Assembly: GCF_009901565.1 (NCBI RefSeq)
Contig: NZ_WXEW01000009.1
Location: forward strand, 62,001 to 126,000
Reading direction: 5' to 3'
From: Herbidospora solisilvae
GTDB lineage: Bacteria > Actinomycetota > Actinomycetes > Streptosporangiales > Streptosporangiaceae
DNA length: 64,000 nt
In this document: positions 27,316 through 35,820 of the stretch, piece by piece
How positions within the stretch are numbered: the stretch's first letter is position 1
How the letters are laid out: the number at the start of each line of letters is the position of its first letter
Translations under genes and position numbers: made by a program
The notes under the pieces: model-generated
Database searches by the model: none
Told to the model about the DNA's origin: nothing
What the model saw: only the letters and a program-made list of their open reading frames with translations

Positions 27316-27794
27316 ATGTCGTTCACGATCACTACGCTCGCCGAGCGGCCGGGCCTGGCCCAGGCGGTATGGGCCATGACCTGCAGGTGGCCGGAGGTCA
27401 GGACTGTCCTCGATCATGCTGGCGGCCCTGCGCGAGCATGCCGCGCGTCTCGGCTGCACCGAACTGCTCGCGCCGGTCCGGCCCAGCCGCAAGCACCTGG
27501 AACCGCGAACCCCCATGGCCGAGTACGCGTGGCGCACGCGCGACGACGGCCTTCCTTCCGGCCCGTGGCTGCGGGTGCACGTGCGCGCGGGCGGCCAGCT
27601 GCTGAAGGTGGCGCCACGTTCCATGGTCATCGCGGGCACGCCGGCCGAATGGCGCACGTGGACCGGGCTGCCCTTCGACCGTGCGGGCTCGATCGAGGTG
27701 CCGGGCGCCCTCACTCCGGGTGCACTGCTACGTGGACCACGGCCACGCCGTCTACCTGAGGCCGAACGCCTGGTTCAGGCATCCGCTCCGTTGA
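27316..27794 (+). pseudogene. GNAT acetyltransferase-like gene with internal deletion and frameshift
   Basis: ATG 27316 reads MSFTITTLAERPGLAQAVWA up to WPE (about 27396). A different frame then gives GLSSIMLAALREHAARLG, APVRPSRKHLEPRTPMAEYA and WTGLPFDRAGSIEVPGAL; the intervening core of the GNAT fold is missing. A further one-base insertion (near 27718) is needed to read VHCYVDHGHAVYLRPNAW and the stop at 27792-27794. About half of the expected protein is gone, so it cannot work. It lies behind an intact SARP box. Confidence 0.7.
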
Positions 27795-27929
27795 CGATCC
27801 CTCCGAGCACACGACGCCGGGTGCCGCCTACGGCCGCCGGACCACGGAAGCGCGGCAGCCACGCTGGCGCTGCGGACTGCCCGCGCCCTTTCGGCGCCCC
27901 TTGTCCGTCTCCTGTGGTCTCAGTTCCTC

Positions 27930-27961
27930 CCAAGCCCTGCCCAAGCGGCCAGGAAAAGAAT
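27930..27961 (+). promoter_or_regulatory. SARP box and -10 of small secreted peptide gene
   Basis: CCAAGCC (27930-27936) and CCAAGCG (27941-27947), 11-bp period, 8-bp spacer, AAGAAT (27956-27961), 30 bp before the ATG. Confidence 0.65.
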
Positions 27962-27990
27962 GAGGAACCCATCGATCCGAAGGGAGACTC

Positions 27991-28224
27991 ATGAGAATCA
28001 CACGCGGGATCATTACCGCGGCGCTGGTCGTAGGTACCATCGCTCTCGGCTCCACCCCGGCCCATGCCATTCCTCCGCCCCCGCCGGGCGGCGACAACCT
28101 CGTCGTCACCAGCTACTACAGCGGTACGCAACTCGTCGGACAGCGCTGGTCCGGCTGCAACCAGCCGTCCGGCCAGTGGGGGGTCGTGACGACCTCCACA
28201 AAGGTCTCCTTCGTAGCCTGCTGA
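27991..28224 (+). CDS. Small secreted peptide, DUF6289-like
   Basis: A 77-residue peptide with a clean signal sequence (residues 1-26, ending TPAHA), a short Pro/Gly stretch, then VVTSYYSGTQLVGQRWSGC and a C-terminal segment with a TQLVG / QWG pattern ending FVAC. Two cysteines probably pair. The YYS…LVG…C…WG…C layout resembles the short exported DUF6289 proteins of actinomycetes, whose role is unknown. GAAGGGAG lies upstream of the ATG. It is the only intact gene between the two SARP-regulated remnants on its left and the SulP remnant on its right. Confidence 0.7.
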   Translation: MRITRGIITAALVVGTIALGSTPAHAIPPPPPGGDNLVVTSYYSGTQLVGQRWSGCNQPSGQWGVVTTSTKVSFVAC

Positions 28225-28429
28225 ACCGTCGGCATGCGTGCCGCTCAGCCCAACCGCGGCGAGCGGCACGCATGCCCTTCCTCAAGAAGCACCGCGCCCA
28301 TCAGCGCCGCCATCCGATCAACCCGGGACGCGCGCGGCCCGCCATCAGCCAGACCCACTCGATGCGGACCGGGGGGCCGGAATACGTCACCCTCCACGGG
28401 AGCGCCGCTTCCTGTCACGGGTTGCGCGG

Positions 28430-28920
28430 TGGCACGGTCGCGGCGGGATGGCCGGGGTGGTCTGGCAGCATTCCGTGATGGCGCAAGTGGTCACGGCCGG
28501 CGGGGACCTCGGACAACTCCAGCAGGAAGCGGTGAACGGCGGCGAAGAACAGCGCGATGGCGCGCGACGCCGGCACACCGGCCACGATCAGCCCGAGGAT
28601 GACCGCCTGGACCAGATCCAAGGCCACTGTGGCCAGTGCCGTCAGTGCCAGCACGATCGCGTCGCCGCGGGTGACGCGGCCCATCGCCTGACCGAGCCGG
28701 CCTCGACCATGCGCACCGCGGTGGCCAGTAGCACCCCGGCCAGCGCGGCCAGCGGGGTGCGGGCGACCAGATCGGCCGCGGCGTAGACGATCAGGGCGAG
28801 GATCGCGGCGTGGGCGAGCGCGGCCAGGCGGGAGGTGGCGCCGGAGCGCACGTTGACCGCGGTCCGGGCGATGGCGCCGGTGGCGGGACGCCGCCGAACA
28901 ACGGGTGAAATTCGCGCGCC
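28430..28920 (-). pseudogene. SulP-family anion transporter, multiply broken
   Basis: Three frames must be combined: PLFGGVP; then RSGATSRLAALAHAAILALI and LATAVRMVEAGSVR; then MGRVTRGDAIVLALTALATV and DLVQAVILGLIVAGV. These are the last transmembrane helices of a SulP permease. A later piece ALFFAAVHRFLLELSEV comes from its STAS domain, with the linker deleted. At least two single-base losses (near 28887 and 28683) and a larger deletion are needed. The N-terminal two thirds are absent. Its right end touches the duplicated block at 28951. Confidence 0.75.
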
Positions 28921-28950
28921 AGGGCGGTGGGACCGACAGCCATGAGAGCG

Positions 28951-29324
28951 GGACCCGGGTCTAGACGGATTCGTCCCAGGTGATGCGGTGGTCGTACATC
29001 CAGGAAAGGGAGCCCCGTTTCGCCACCTGCCGCAGCACCACCGGCAGGAAGAGGTCGCGGAGGTAGGCGCCGACCGGCCCCGGCGCCTTCCCGTCGCCGT
29101 TGCGTTTGCCCTGCGCGACGATCCGCTCGACCCGCGCCCGGCGCAGCCGCTCGTAGACGGCGAAGGCGTCGGGCACGTCGTGGTCGCGCAGGGACCTGGC
29201 CAGCACGACGGCGTCCTCGATCGCCATCGACGCGCCCTGCCCCGATGACGGGGAGGTCGCGTGGGCGGCGTCGCCGACGATCACCATGCGGGAGTTCGAC
29301 CAGTTCGGGACGGTCGGCAGGTCG
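28951..29324. repeat. 374-bp duplicated block, copy 2
   Basis: Same orientation as copy 1 at 3646-4019. Here it forms the 3' part of the intact monooxygenase. The match continues about 10 bp past the gene's stop into bases (GGACCCGGG) that in copy 1 encode the end of the esterase. Confidence 0.9.
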
Positions 29325-30112
29325 TAGGTGTTCCAGGCCGGCATGACGTGGGGCGTCGCCGCGATGATGTCGCGCATCGGCCCGGCGTCGTCGCGGAACA
29401 GCTCCATCAGCGCCGACGGGGTGACGGCGGCCAGGTCGGCGGCCGTGGGCTCCTTCGGGCTGGCCGGATTGGCGAACCACCAGACCCCGCCGTCGGGGTG
29501 GACGAGATAGCCGAAGAAGCAGCGCCGGCCGAAGACGAAGTGGCTGACGCCGGGCCGCCCCGGCACCCGCACCCCCTCGGCGAATCCGCCCGTGTTGAGC
29601 AGCCCCAGGTGCCGGGGCCGGGGCGCGGCGGGGTCGATGATCGTCCGCGTCCGCGACCACAGGCCGTCCGCGCCGATGAGCAGCGCGCCGTCCGCCGTGG
29701 TCCCGTCTTCGAACCGGGCCTGTACGCCCCCGCCGACGGAGGCCGCGTCCGTCAGCCGTTTGCCGTATTCGACGCTCACCCCCCGCCGGACGGCCTCGTC
29801 GCGCAGCGCCCGGTAGAGGTCGCCCCGCCGGAGCGTCCGGCTCGGTTGCGGGATGACGGCCAGTTCGCGCCCCTTGGCGTTGACCATCACCCCCTCGGGG
29901 GTGTCCATGCCGAGATGGGCCACGAGGTCGTGCAGGTCGAGGACCTTCAGCGCCTCCAGCCCGTTGCGCGCCAGGGTCAGGAACGCCCCGACGCCGTCGG
30001 AGCCCCGGTCGTACGCCTCGAAGAGCCGGACCCCGAGCCCGGCCTTCCGCAGTGCCATGGCCGTGACCGGCCCGGCGATCCCGCCACCTATGATCAAAGC
30101 ATCCTTGGTCAT
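28961..30112 (-). CDS. FAD-dependent aromatic-type monooxygenase
   Basis: A 383-residue class A flavin monooxygenase of the salicylate-hydroxylase/tetracycline-oxidase type. It has IIGGGIAGPVTAMALRKAG at the N-terminus (FAD), a GADGLWSRTR segment (DG motif), and VGDAAHATSPSSGQG near residue 265 (second FAD motif). ATG 30112 is taken because an upstream in-frame extension is not protein-like. A 22-bp palindrome covers the start and the short gap to a divergent PadR gene, so PadR probably represses it and the substrate or a related phenolic may be the inducer. A 374-bp copy of its 3' end lies at 3646-4019. Confidence 0.85.
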   Translation of the reverse strand: MTKDALIIGGGIAGPVTAMALRKAGLGVRLFEAYDRGSDGVGAFLTLARNGLEALKVLDLHDLVAHLGMDTPEGVMVNAKGRELAVIPQPSRTLRRGDLYRALRDEAVRRGVSVEYGKRLTDAASVGGGVQARFEDGTTADGALLIGADGLWSRTRTIIDPAAPRPRHLGLLNTGGFAEGVRVPGRPGVSHFVFGRRCFFGYLVHPDGGVWWFANPASPKEPTAADLAAVTPSALMELFRDDAGPMRDIIAATPHVMPAWNTYDLPTVPNWSNSRMVIVGDAAHATSPSSGQGASMAIEDAVVLARSLRDHDVPDAFAVYERLRRARVERIVAQGKRNGDGKAPGPVGAYLRDLFLPVVLRQVAKRGSLSWMYDHRITWDESV

Positions 30113-30132
30113 ATTATGACTATACATAATAT
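30111..30132. promoter_or_regulatory. PadR-type operator
   Basis: ATATTATG (30111-30118) and CATAATAT (30125-30132) are perfect inverted repeats around a 6-bp centre. The site covers the start of the monooxygenase gene and lies 15 bp before the PadR start. It is markedly AT-rich for this DNA. Confidence 0.7.
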
Positions 30133-30146
30133 GACTAACAAATACG

Positions 30147-30713
30147 ATGGCCGTCATGACACCCCGGCGATCTCCTCTGGCGATGGCGGTGCTCTCACTG
30201 GTCGTGGAGACGCCGATGCACGCGTACCGCATGCAGCAACTGATCAAGGAGCGCCACAAGGACGACGTCGTCAACGTCGCGCAGCGCAACAGCGTCTACC
30301 AGACGATCGACCGCCTGCTCCGCGACGGCCTGATCGCCGTCCAGACGACGGCCCGCGACGAGAACCGCCCCGAACGCACCGTCTACGAACCCACGGCGGC
30401 CGGCCGCGACACGCTGAAAGAGTGGATGCGCACCATGCTCGCCGCCCCCAGGCGCGAGTTCCCCGAGTTCCCGGCGGCCCTCGCCTTTCTGCCGGTGCTG
30501 ACCGTGCCCGAGGCCGCCGAGGCGCTGACCGAACGGCTCACCGCCCTGGAGACCCGCGTGGCGGCCCTCGACGCCGAACTCGCCGACGGGGCGACCTTCC
30601 TGCCCCGGGTGTTCCTGGTGGAGACGGAGTATCAGCGGGCGGTGGTGGCCGCCGAGGCGGAATATGTGCGGCGGCTGCTCGACGATCTGGGAAACGACGA
30701 GGTCGCCTGGTAG
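30147..30713 (+). CDS. PadR-family transcriptional regulator
   Basis: A 188-residue protein. The N-terminal winged helix (MAVLSLVVETPMHAYRMQQ through VYQTIDRLLRDGLIAV and the RTVYEPTAAGRDTL wing) is typical of PadR; a C-terminal four-helix dimerisation domain follows. The gap to the divergent monooxygenase gene is 34 bp and consists largely of the palindrome, so both genes are probably controlled by it. Start may be ATG 30147 or ATG 30156; the transcript may be leaderless. Confidence 0.85.
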   Translation: MAVMTPRRSPLAMAVLSLVVETPMHAYRMQQLIKERHKDDVVNVAQRNSVYQTIDRLLRDGLIAVQTTARDENRPERTVYEPTAAGRDTLKEWMRTMLAAPRREFPEFPAALAFLPVLTVPEAAEALTERLTALETRVAALDAELADGATFLPRVFLVETEYQRAVVAAEAEYVRRLLDDLGNDEVAW

Positions 30714-30784
30714 TGACCCGGGGCTTCGTAGGGGCTGACCCGCACGTTCGGGATCAGGCCGATCCGTCACCCGCTCCGAGGGCC

Positions 30785-31135
30785 TCACCTCAGGGGCGCG
30801 GGCGCCGCCGGGAGAGGGCCCACGTCGCGGATGATCCCCGCCAGGGCCCGGATGGGCTCGTTCTCCGCCTCGCTCCGCCACACCAGGGCGTACGGCAACG
30901 GCTCCATGTCGGTGACCGGCAGGTAGGCGATGTCCGGCCGGGCCCAGTAGCGGGCGACGTGGGCGGGGAAGAGCACGACGAGCCCGTCCATGCTGGCGAG
31001 GGTCATGGCCTCTTCCGCGTCCCGGATCACGGGGCCGCGCTCGATCTGGCGTCCGCGCCGGGTGAAGCGCGGGACGTAGGCGTCGTACCAGTAGCCGGGC
31101 CCGGTGTCGGCGTGCGGATGCTGGAAGTCGGACCT
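30785..31135 (-). pseudogene. LysR-family regulator, ligand-domain remnant
   Basis: About 115 residues match the end of a LysR substrate-binding domain: YVPRFTRRGRQIERGPVI, AEEAMTLASMDGLVVLFPAH, VTDMEPLPYALVWRSE and NEPIRALAGIIRDV. The helix-turn-helix and first half of the ligand domain are missing. A LysR gene divergent from the neighbouring monooxygenase (31297) is the usual layout, so the regulator's 5' part was probably lost by deletion between them. Confidence 0.65.
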
Positions 31136-31296
31136 GCTCCGTTCACTCCTGCTGAAGGTGATCTTCCGGTTTTCGTCGTGTTCCGGACGTTCACCGTACT
31201 TGATCCTCAAAACGTACGGATTCGCCTGGTCACGGCGCCGCGGCGATGGTGCCGCTGGCGGAGTGCCGGCTGAACGGCACGATAGAAAGGTCATCG

Positions 31297-32859
31297 ATGA
31301 TGAAGCACGATGCCGACGTGATCATCGTGGGCGCCGGTCCGACCGGTCTCATGCTGGCCGCCGAACTGCGCCTGGCCGGAGTGCGGCCGCTGGTGCTGGA
31401 ACGGCAGCCGCGGCCCCGCGGCACCCCCAAGGCCGGCGGACTGGGCGGCCAGATCCTGGAGCTGCTGCACCACCGAGGCCTGCTGCGACGGTTCCAAGCC
31501 GCCTGCACCGGCCCGATGCCCGCTCCCCGGTTCCCGTTCGGCGGGGTGCATCTGGACTTCACCCGGATGCAGGATCCCCCGATGCACGCCCTGCCGCTGC
31601 CGCAGCAACTGCTGGAGCGGCTGCTCGGCGAACGCGCCGGCGAACTCGGCGTGGACCTGCGCCGCGGGCACGAAGTGACGGGGGTGAACCAGGACGGCGA
31701 CGCGGTCACCGTCGACGTGCGCGGGCCGGAGGGCCCCTATCAGGTGAGCGCCCGCTACCTCGTGGGATGCGACGGCGCGCGCAGCCGGGTCCGTGACTGG
31801 GCCGGCATCCCGTTCCCCGGCACCACCTATCCCGAGGTCAACCGGCTGGGCCAGGTCACCCTGCCCGGCACGGTCACCGTTCTCGGCAACGGCGATCTCG
31901 ACGTCCCCGGCTTCGGCGCCGTCCGTGCCGGATTCACCCGCACCGACCGGGGCCTGTTCGGCGTCGGCTCATCGCCCGGCACGCCGTCCGTCTCCCTCTA
32001 CACCGTCGAGGACGAGACCACCGAATACGACGACGACGTCCCGATGACCCTCACCGAACTGCAGGACAGCGTCCACCGCGTGCTCGGCGCCCACCTGCCC
32101 CTGGCCGGATCGACCCGGCTGTCGCGCTTCACCTTCAAGGCCCGCCAGGCCGAACGCTACCGCGAGGGGCGGATCCTGCTGGCCGGTGACGCGGCGCACC
32201 TGTTCCCGGCCACCGGAGTGGCGCTCAACGCCGGCATGCTGGACGCGGTCAACCTCGCCTGGAAGCTGGCCGCCGACGTCCACGGCACGGCCCCGGCCGG
32301 CCTGCTGGACACCTACCACACCGAACGCCATCTGGCCGGCGCCCGCACTCTGCTGCACACGCGAGCGCAGGTGGCTCTGCGGCGCGGGCACGACGCGGCC
32401 GCCGAAGCGCTGCGGGAGGTCTTCACCGAACTGCTCGCCGACGAGCAGCCGCTGCGCCGCATGGGAGCCCTCGTCGCCGGTACCGACATCCGCTATCCGA
32501 TGCCCGGCGCCGGACCTCACCCGCTGGCCGGCGCCTTCGCTCCCGACCTCACCCTGCACACCGGCCAGGGCATCACCGGCCTCGCCGAACTCATGCACTC
32601 CGCCCGGCCCGTCCTGCTCGACCTGGCCGACCGCCCCGAGCTCCGCCGGACCTCCCGGGGCTGGCAGCATCGACTGGACGTCCACACCGCCAAGACCGAG
32701 GACCGACCGGCCGACGCCCTGCTGATCCGCCCGGACGGCCACGTCGCCTGGGCCGCCGGCCTCGACGAGACGGCGGACAGCGCCACGGCCTCGCTCCGTG
32801 AGGCGCTCTCCGCATGGTTCGGAACGCCTTCGAACACCGGGAAGAGACATGACGAGTAG
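31297..32859 (+). CDS. PheA/TfdB-type FAD monooxygenase
   Basis: A 520-residue flavin hydroxylase with VIIVGAGPTGLMLAAELRLAG (FAD), GCDGARSRVRDW (DG motif), and ILLAGDAAHLFPATG followed by NAGMLDAVNLAWKLA (second FAD motif). A C-terminal thioredoxin-like domain (about residues 400-520) ends near DGHVAWAAGL. This layout is shared by phenol-type and polyketide/rifamycin hydroxylases; the substrate is unknown. AGAAAGG precedes ATG 31297. The gene overlaps the following VOC gene by 11 bases, so the two form an operon, and a broken LysR gene lies upstream. Confidence 0.85.
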   Translation: MMKHDADVIIVGAGPTGLMLAAELRLAGVRPLVLERQPRPRGTPKAGGLGGQILELLHHRGLLRRFQAACTGPMPAPRFPFGGVHLDFTRMQDPPMHALPLPQQLLERLLGERAGELGVDLRRGHEVTGVNQDGDAVTVDVRGPEGPYQVSARYLVGCDGARSRVRDWAGIPFPGTTYPEVNRLGQVTLPGTVTVLGNGDLDVPGFGAVRAGFTRTDRGLFGVGSSPGTPSVSLYTVEDETTEYDDDVPMTLTELQDSVHRVLGAHLPLAGSTRLSRFTFKARQAERYREGRILLAGDAAHLFPATGVALNAGMLDAVNLAWKLAADVHGTAPAGLLDTYHTERHLAGARTLLHTRAQVALRRGHDAAAEALREVFTELLADEQPLRRMGALVAGTDIRYPMPGAGPHPLAGAFAPDLTLHTGQGITGLAELMHSARPVLLDLADRPELRRTSRGWQHRLDVHTAKTEDRPADALLIRPDGHVAWAAGLDETADSATASLREALSAWFGTPSNTGKRHDE

Positions 32860-33259
32860 ATTCACCGAGCTGACCATCGACTGCCACGATCCGGAGAGAC
32901 TCGCAGCCTTCTGGTGCGAGGTCCTGGACTTCAAGGTGATCGACCGCGGCGAAGGCAAGGTCGAGATCGGCTCCTGGGAGCCGACCGTCGAGCAGGTGCT
33001 GGCGCGTCAGATGCCACCCACGCTGCAGTTCATCCGGGTGCCCGAGGGCAAGACCGTGAAGAACCGGCTCCACCTCGACGTGAGCCCGATCGACCGCAGC
33101 ACCGACGACGAGGTGACCAGACTGCTCGGCCTCGGCGCCGTCAGAAGAGACCTGGGCCAAGGCCCGGACCGGAGCTGGGTGGTCATGGCCGACCCCGAGG
33201 GCAACGAGTTCTGCGTCCTGCGCACCCTGGCGGTGGTTCCCACCAAGGAATCGCGCTGA
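32849..33259 (+). CDS. VOC-superfamily (glyoxalase-like) protein
   Basis: A 136-residue protein. Two beta-alpha-beta-beta-beta modules are visible: FTELTIDCHDPERLAAFWCE … LQFIRVPEG and KNRLHLDV … RSWVVMADPEGNEFCVL. The DPEGNEFC ending is typical of this VOC subgroup, which includes resistance proteins and small lyases. Overlap with the monooxygenase gene implies co-translation and perhaps action on its product or on an inhibitor. A second, divergent VOC gene lies at 36924-37259. Confidence 0.8.
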   Translation: MTSRFTELTIDCHDPERLAAFWCEVLDFKVIDRGEGKVEIGSWEPTVEQVLARQMPPTLQFIRVPEGKTVKNRLHLDVSPIDRSTDDEVTRLLGLGAVRRDLGQGPDRSWVVMADPEGNEFCVLRTLAVVPTKESR

Positions 33260-33422
33260 CGAAGACCGGCATTGCGGTATTCGATCACCGCAATTGGCGC
33301 GAGAAGTCAATGCCCTGGCACACAGGGACAACAACGAACCCTTGACGCTTGCGAACATGGGTCCACGGGAGAAATAAGCGAACGCATATTGTTCGCCGAA
33401 CGGGGATTCGGGGGTTTCGGGG

Positions 33423-34229
33423 GTGATTCGTGTTTTCCGCATGTCCGGCGTACCGGTCGTGGCGACGGCATTCCTGTTGTTCCTGAGCGCCTGCACGACG
33501 GCGGAACCGGAACCGCCACTCGACCCGGCTCTCCGCCTCGACGGGCGGCCGCCGGTCCTGCCGCTCGACGCCTACCAGGTGTCGCCGGAGGACCAGCTCG
33601 TCGTGGCGCGGGCCCGCACCGAACTGTTCCGGGGCTGCATGGCCCGGTCGGGCTTCACGGTCCCCGTGCGGGACGCGGCTCCCGCCGTCCCCCTCAACCA
33701 CGAGCGCTACCTGCTGGAAGACGAGAACGCGGCCCAGACACGCGGATACCACCTGTCCGAGGCGCAACAAGCCATCAGCGGGCCGCCCACCCGCCACCCC
33801 GGGGCCGGTGACTGCGAGGAAGAGGCGGTCACCGGGCTCGCTCCCACGAAGGATGCGGCCGCCGCCATGCGGCTGGTCGACGACCTGAAGAGCCGGAGCT
33901 GGGAGCAGTCCGTGCGCGACAGCCGGGTCGCCGCCGTGTTCGCGGCGTGGTCGTCGTGCATGGCCCGCCTCGGTCATCACTATCCGAATCCGCGCGCGGC
34001 CAACAACGACGCCGCTTTCCAGACCGAAGAACCGACCCCTCGGGAAATCACCACCGCGGTCTCCGACGTCCGGTGCAAACGGCAGACGAAAGTCGTCGTT
34101 ACCTGGGCGCTCGTCGAGGCGGCTTATCAGAAACGCGCGATATTCGAGCACCGCGCCGAACTGGAAGAGGGGAGAAACGCGATCGCCTCCCTTGTTTCCG
34201 CCGCCCGGACCGTTGTTTCCGCGAAATGA
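33423..34229 (+). CDS. Putative lipoprotein of unknown function
   Basis: A 268-residue protein with a lipoprotein signal peptide: hydrophobic VVATAFLLFLSAC with Cys24 as the lipidated residue. The mature part is acidic and helical with six further cysteines (CMARSG, GDCEEE, SSCMARLG, VRCKR among them). The repeated C-M-A-R-(S/L)-G motif at two places suggests an internal duplication. No family recognised. GTG 33423 is used; ATG 33441 is also possible. It is probably anchored to the outer face of the membrane. Confidence 0.65.
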   Translation: MIRVFRMSGVPVVATAFLLFLSACTTAEPEPPLDPALRLDGRPPVLPLDAYQVSPEDQLVVARARTELFRGCMARSGFTVPVRDAAPAVPLNHERYLLEDENAAQTRGYHLSEAQQAISGPPTRHPGAGDCEEEAVTGLAPTKDAAAAMRLVDDLKSRSWEQSVRDSRVAAVFAAWSSCMARLGHHYPNPRAANNDAAFQTEEPTPREITTAVSDVRCKRQTKVVVTWALVEAAYQKRAIFEHRAELEEGRNAIASLVSAARTVVSAK

Positions 34230-34293
34230 CGTCATTTGTCACCGGATCGGAGTCCTCCTGTCCGGTTCATTCCAGAGAAAGGCACCGAACCGA

Positions 34294-34671
34294 ATGAACC
34301 GTGTCACACGCTCACTCGCGGCCGTGGCCGTCCTCGCCGCCGCCACCGTCGTGACGAACGTCTCGCCGGCCTCGGCCTTCGCCTGCACCGACGCCGTCTG
34401 CGTATACAAGAACAGCAACGGAACGGGCACCGTCGCCGGCTTCACCACGGCCGACAACAACTTCTCCAACAACCGCTACCTCGACGGCACCAGCGTCAAC
34501 GACAGCATCTCCTCGATCAGCGTGATCGCCAGCCGCAACGCGGCGATGTTCTACACCGACTCCTACTGGCGCGGCCACGCGCACCGGATCGAGAACCTGG
34601 GCCACAGCCGCCCGCAGAACGCGGTCTACAACGACCAGTACAGCTCGTTCCGCTACGTCGTCATCGACTAG
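34294..34671 (+). CDS. Secreted peptidase-inhibitor family I36 (SMPI-like) protein
   Basis: A 125-residue exported protein with a signal peptide ending SPASAFA. The mature domain has the I36/beta-gamma-crystallin-like pattern: CTDAVCVYKNSNGTG, NNRYLDGTSVNDSISSI and a later FYTDSYWRGHAHRI before the final SSFRYVVI. One Cys pair (CTDAVC) lies at the N-terminus. Family members inhibit metalloproteases, but many are uncharacterised. Ribosome-site spacing (AGAAAGG, 11 bases) is longer than usual. Confidence 0.8.
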   Translation: MNRVTRSLAAVAVLAAATVVTNVSPASAFACTDAVCVYKNSNGTGTVAGFTTADNNFSNNRYLDGTSVNDSISSISVIASRNAAMFYTDSYWRGHAHRIENLGHSRPQNAVYNDQYSSFRYVVID

Positions 34672-34891
34672 ACCCCCGATCAGGTGCGGAGTCAGATGAT
34701 CAACGTCACGACGGTTACCGTCGCCGGGCGGCCGTCCCCGAACCCCCGATAGAACCAATCAAGATCGAGTTACACCGTTCAGTGGACAGACCCCTGAGAT
34801 TCCCGTGACAGACAATTGAGTGGTCTGTGTTCTCCGTAGGTTCGTCGTGTTGGCGGCGATCTCGGCGGTTACAAGTGACCTCCGGCGCCGG

Positions 34892-35767
34892 TCAGTTCGC
34901 GGTGCTGTGAGCGAAGTCGCTGATGATCCGCCAGACGTCGGCGGGTTGTTCCTCCTGGGCGAAGTGGCCGGCGTCTGGCACCGTCGCGGTGGTCAGGTTC
35001 TTCACCCCGGCGTCGCGGAAGCCCCGGGCGTAGGCGTCGATGTCGCCGCCTTCACGGTCGCCTCGCACGTACAGCAGCGGGATGTCGACGGCACCGGCTT
35101 CGGCGAACGCGGCATTGTCCGAGGCGTCCTGCGGGAACGCCCGGTAGAGGTCGAATCCCGCGGTGAGCGCGGCATCATCGCCGTACGCGGCGGCGTGGGC
35201 CGCTCGTGAGGCGGCGGAGATCCGGCCGGGATCCGCCGACAGCACGTCGTAGAAGTAGTCGAAGTACTCGGCCTGGCGTCCCCGGACGAGGGTCTCCGGC
35301 AGGTCCGGGACGGCGTGCAGGCCGAAATGCCAGATGTAGGGGTTGCGCAGGACCTCGTTCCACGGATCGATGCCGGGAATGACGGTGTTCATGATGACGA
35401 CGCGTTCGACGTCGTCGAATCGACGTAGATAAGCGTAGGCGGCCATCCCGCCCGCGTCGTGGCCGACCAGCGTGAGGCCGGTGAGGTCCAGGTACCGCAC
35501 CAGGGCGTGGACCGTCTCGGCCAGCCGGAGTTTCGACCCGCGCCCGGCCACGCCGGTGGATTCGCCGATGCCGGGCAGGTCGATGGCGATGATCCGCGCC
35601 TCGGGTGGCCCGGCGTCCGCGGCATCCATCACGCCCAGCCACGTCCGCCACGACTCCGGCCAGCCGTGCAGGAACAGGAAGGGGCGTCCCCCGGGCGGCC
35701 CGGACTCGACTACGTGCAGCGCGAGATCGTCGATCGTCACCGTGGAGTTTCGCTGGTTGATAGACAT
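34892..35767 (-). CDS. Alpha/beta hydrolase, epoxide-hydrolase/dehalogenase type
   Basis: A 291-residue hydrolase. The oxyanion motif is HGWPESW; the nucleophile elbow VGHDAGGMA carries Asp rather than Ser, as in epoxide hydrolases and haloalkane dehalogenases; the His lies in PDAGHFAQEEQP. A cap domain spans about residues 130-220. The ATG lies within a 23-bp palindrome shared with a divergent MarR gene, so the message is nearly leaderless and repression would be direct. The substrate is unknown. Confidence 0.85.
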   Translation of the reverse strand: MSINQRNSTVTIDDLALHVVESGPPGGRPFLFLHGWPESWRTWLGVMDAADAGPPEARIIAIDLPGIGESTGVAGRGSKLRLAETVHALVRYLDLTGLTLVGHDAGGMAAYAYLRRFDDVERVVIMNTVIPGIDPWNEVLRNPYIWHFGLHAVPDLPETLVRGRQAEYFDYFYDVLSADPGRISAASRAAHAAAYGDDAALTAGFDLYRAFPQDASDNAAFAEAGAVDIPLLYVRGDREGGDIDAYARGFRDAGVKNLTTATVPDAGHFAQEEQPADVWRIISDFAHSTAN

Positions 35768-35803
35768 GTGGCATGTCTATCAAACGACATGCGACATGTC
35801 TAT
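35759..35803. promoter_or_regulatory. MarR operator region with two overlapping sites
   Basis: GATAGACATG (35759-35768) and CATGTCTATC (35772-35781) form a perfect 10-3-10 palindrome covering the hydrolase start codon. A second site, ACATG…CATGT with CATGTCTAT at 35795-35803, lies 20 bp away towards the MarR gene. Two-site repression of both divergent genes is likely. Confidence 0.75.
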
Positions 35804-35820
35804 TGGATAGGCTGGCGTCC

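Noticed and set aside
34776-34790. Short match CGTTCAGTGGACAG to a sequence at 38772 next to the IS5 remnant, considered as an IS end
   Set aside because: Only about 14 bases, no partner inverted repeat or target duplication found.
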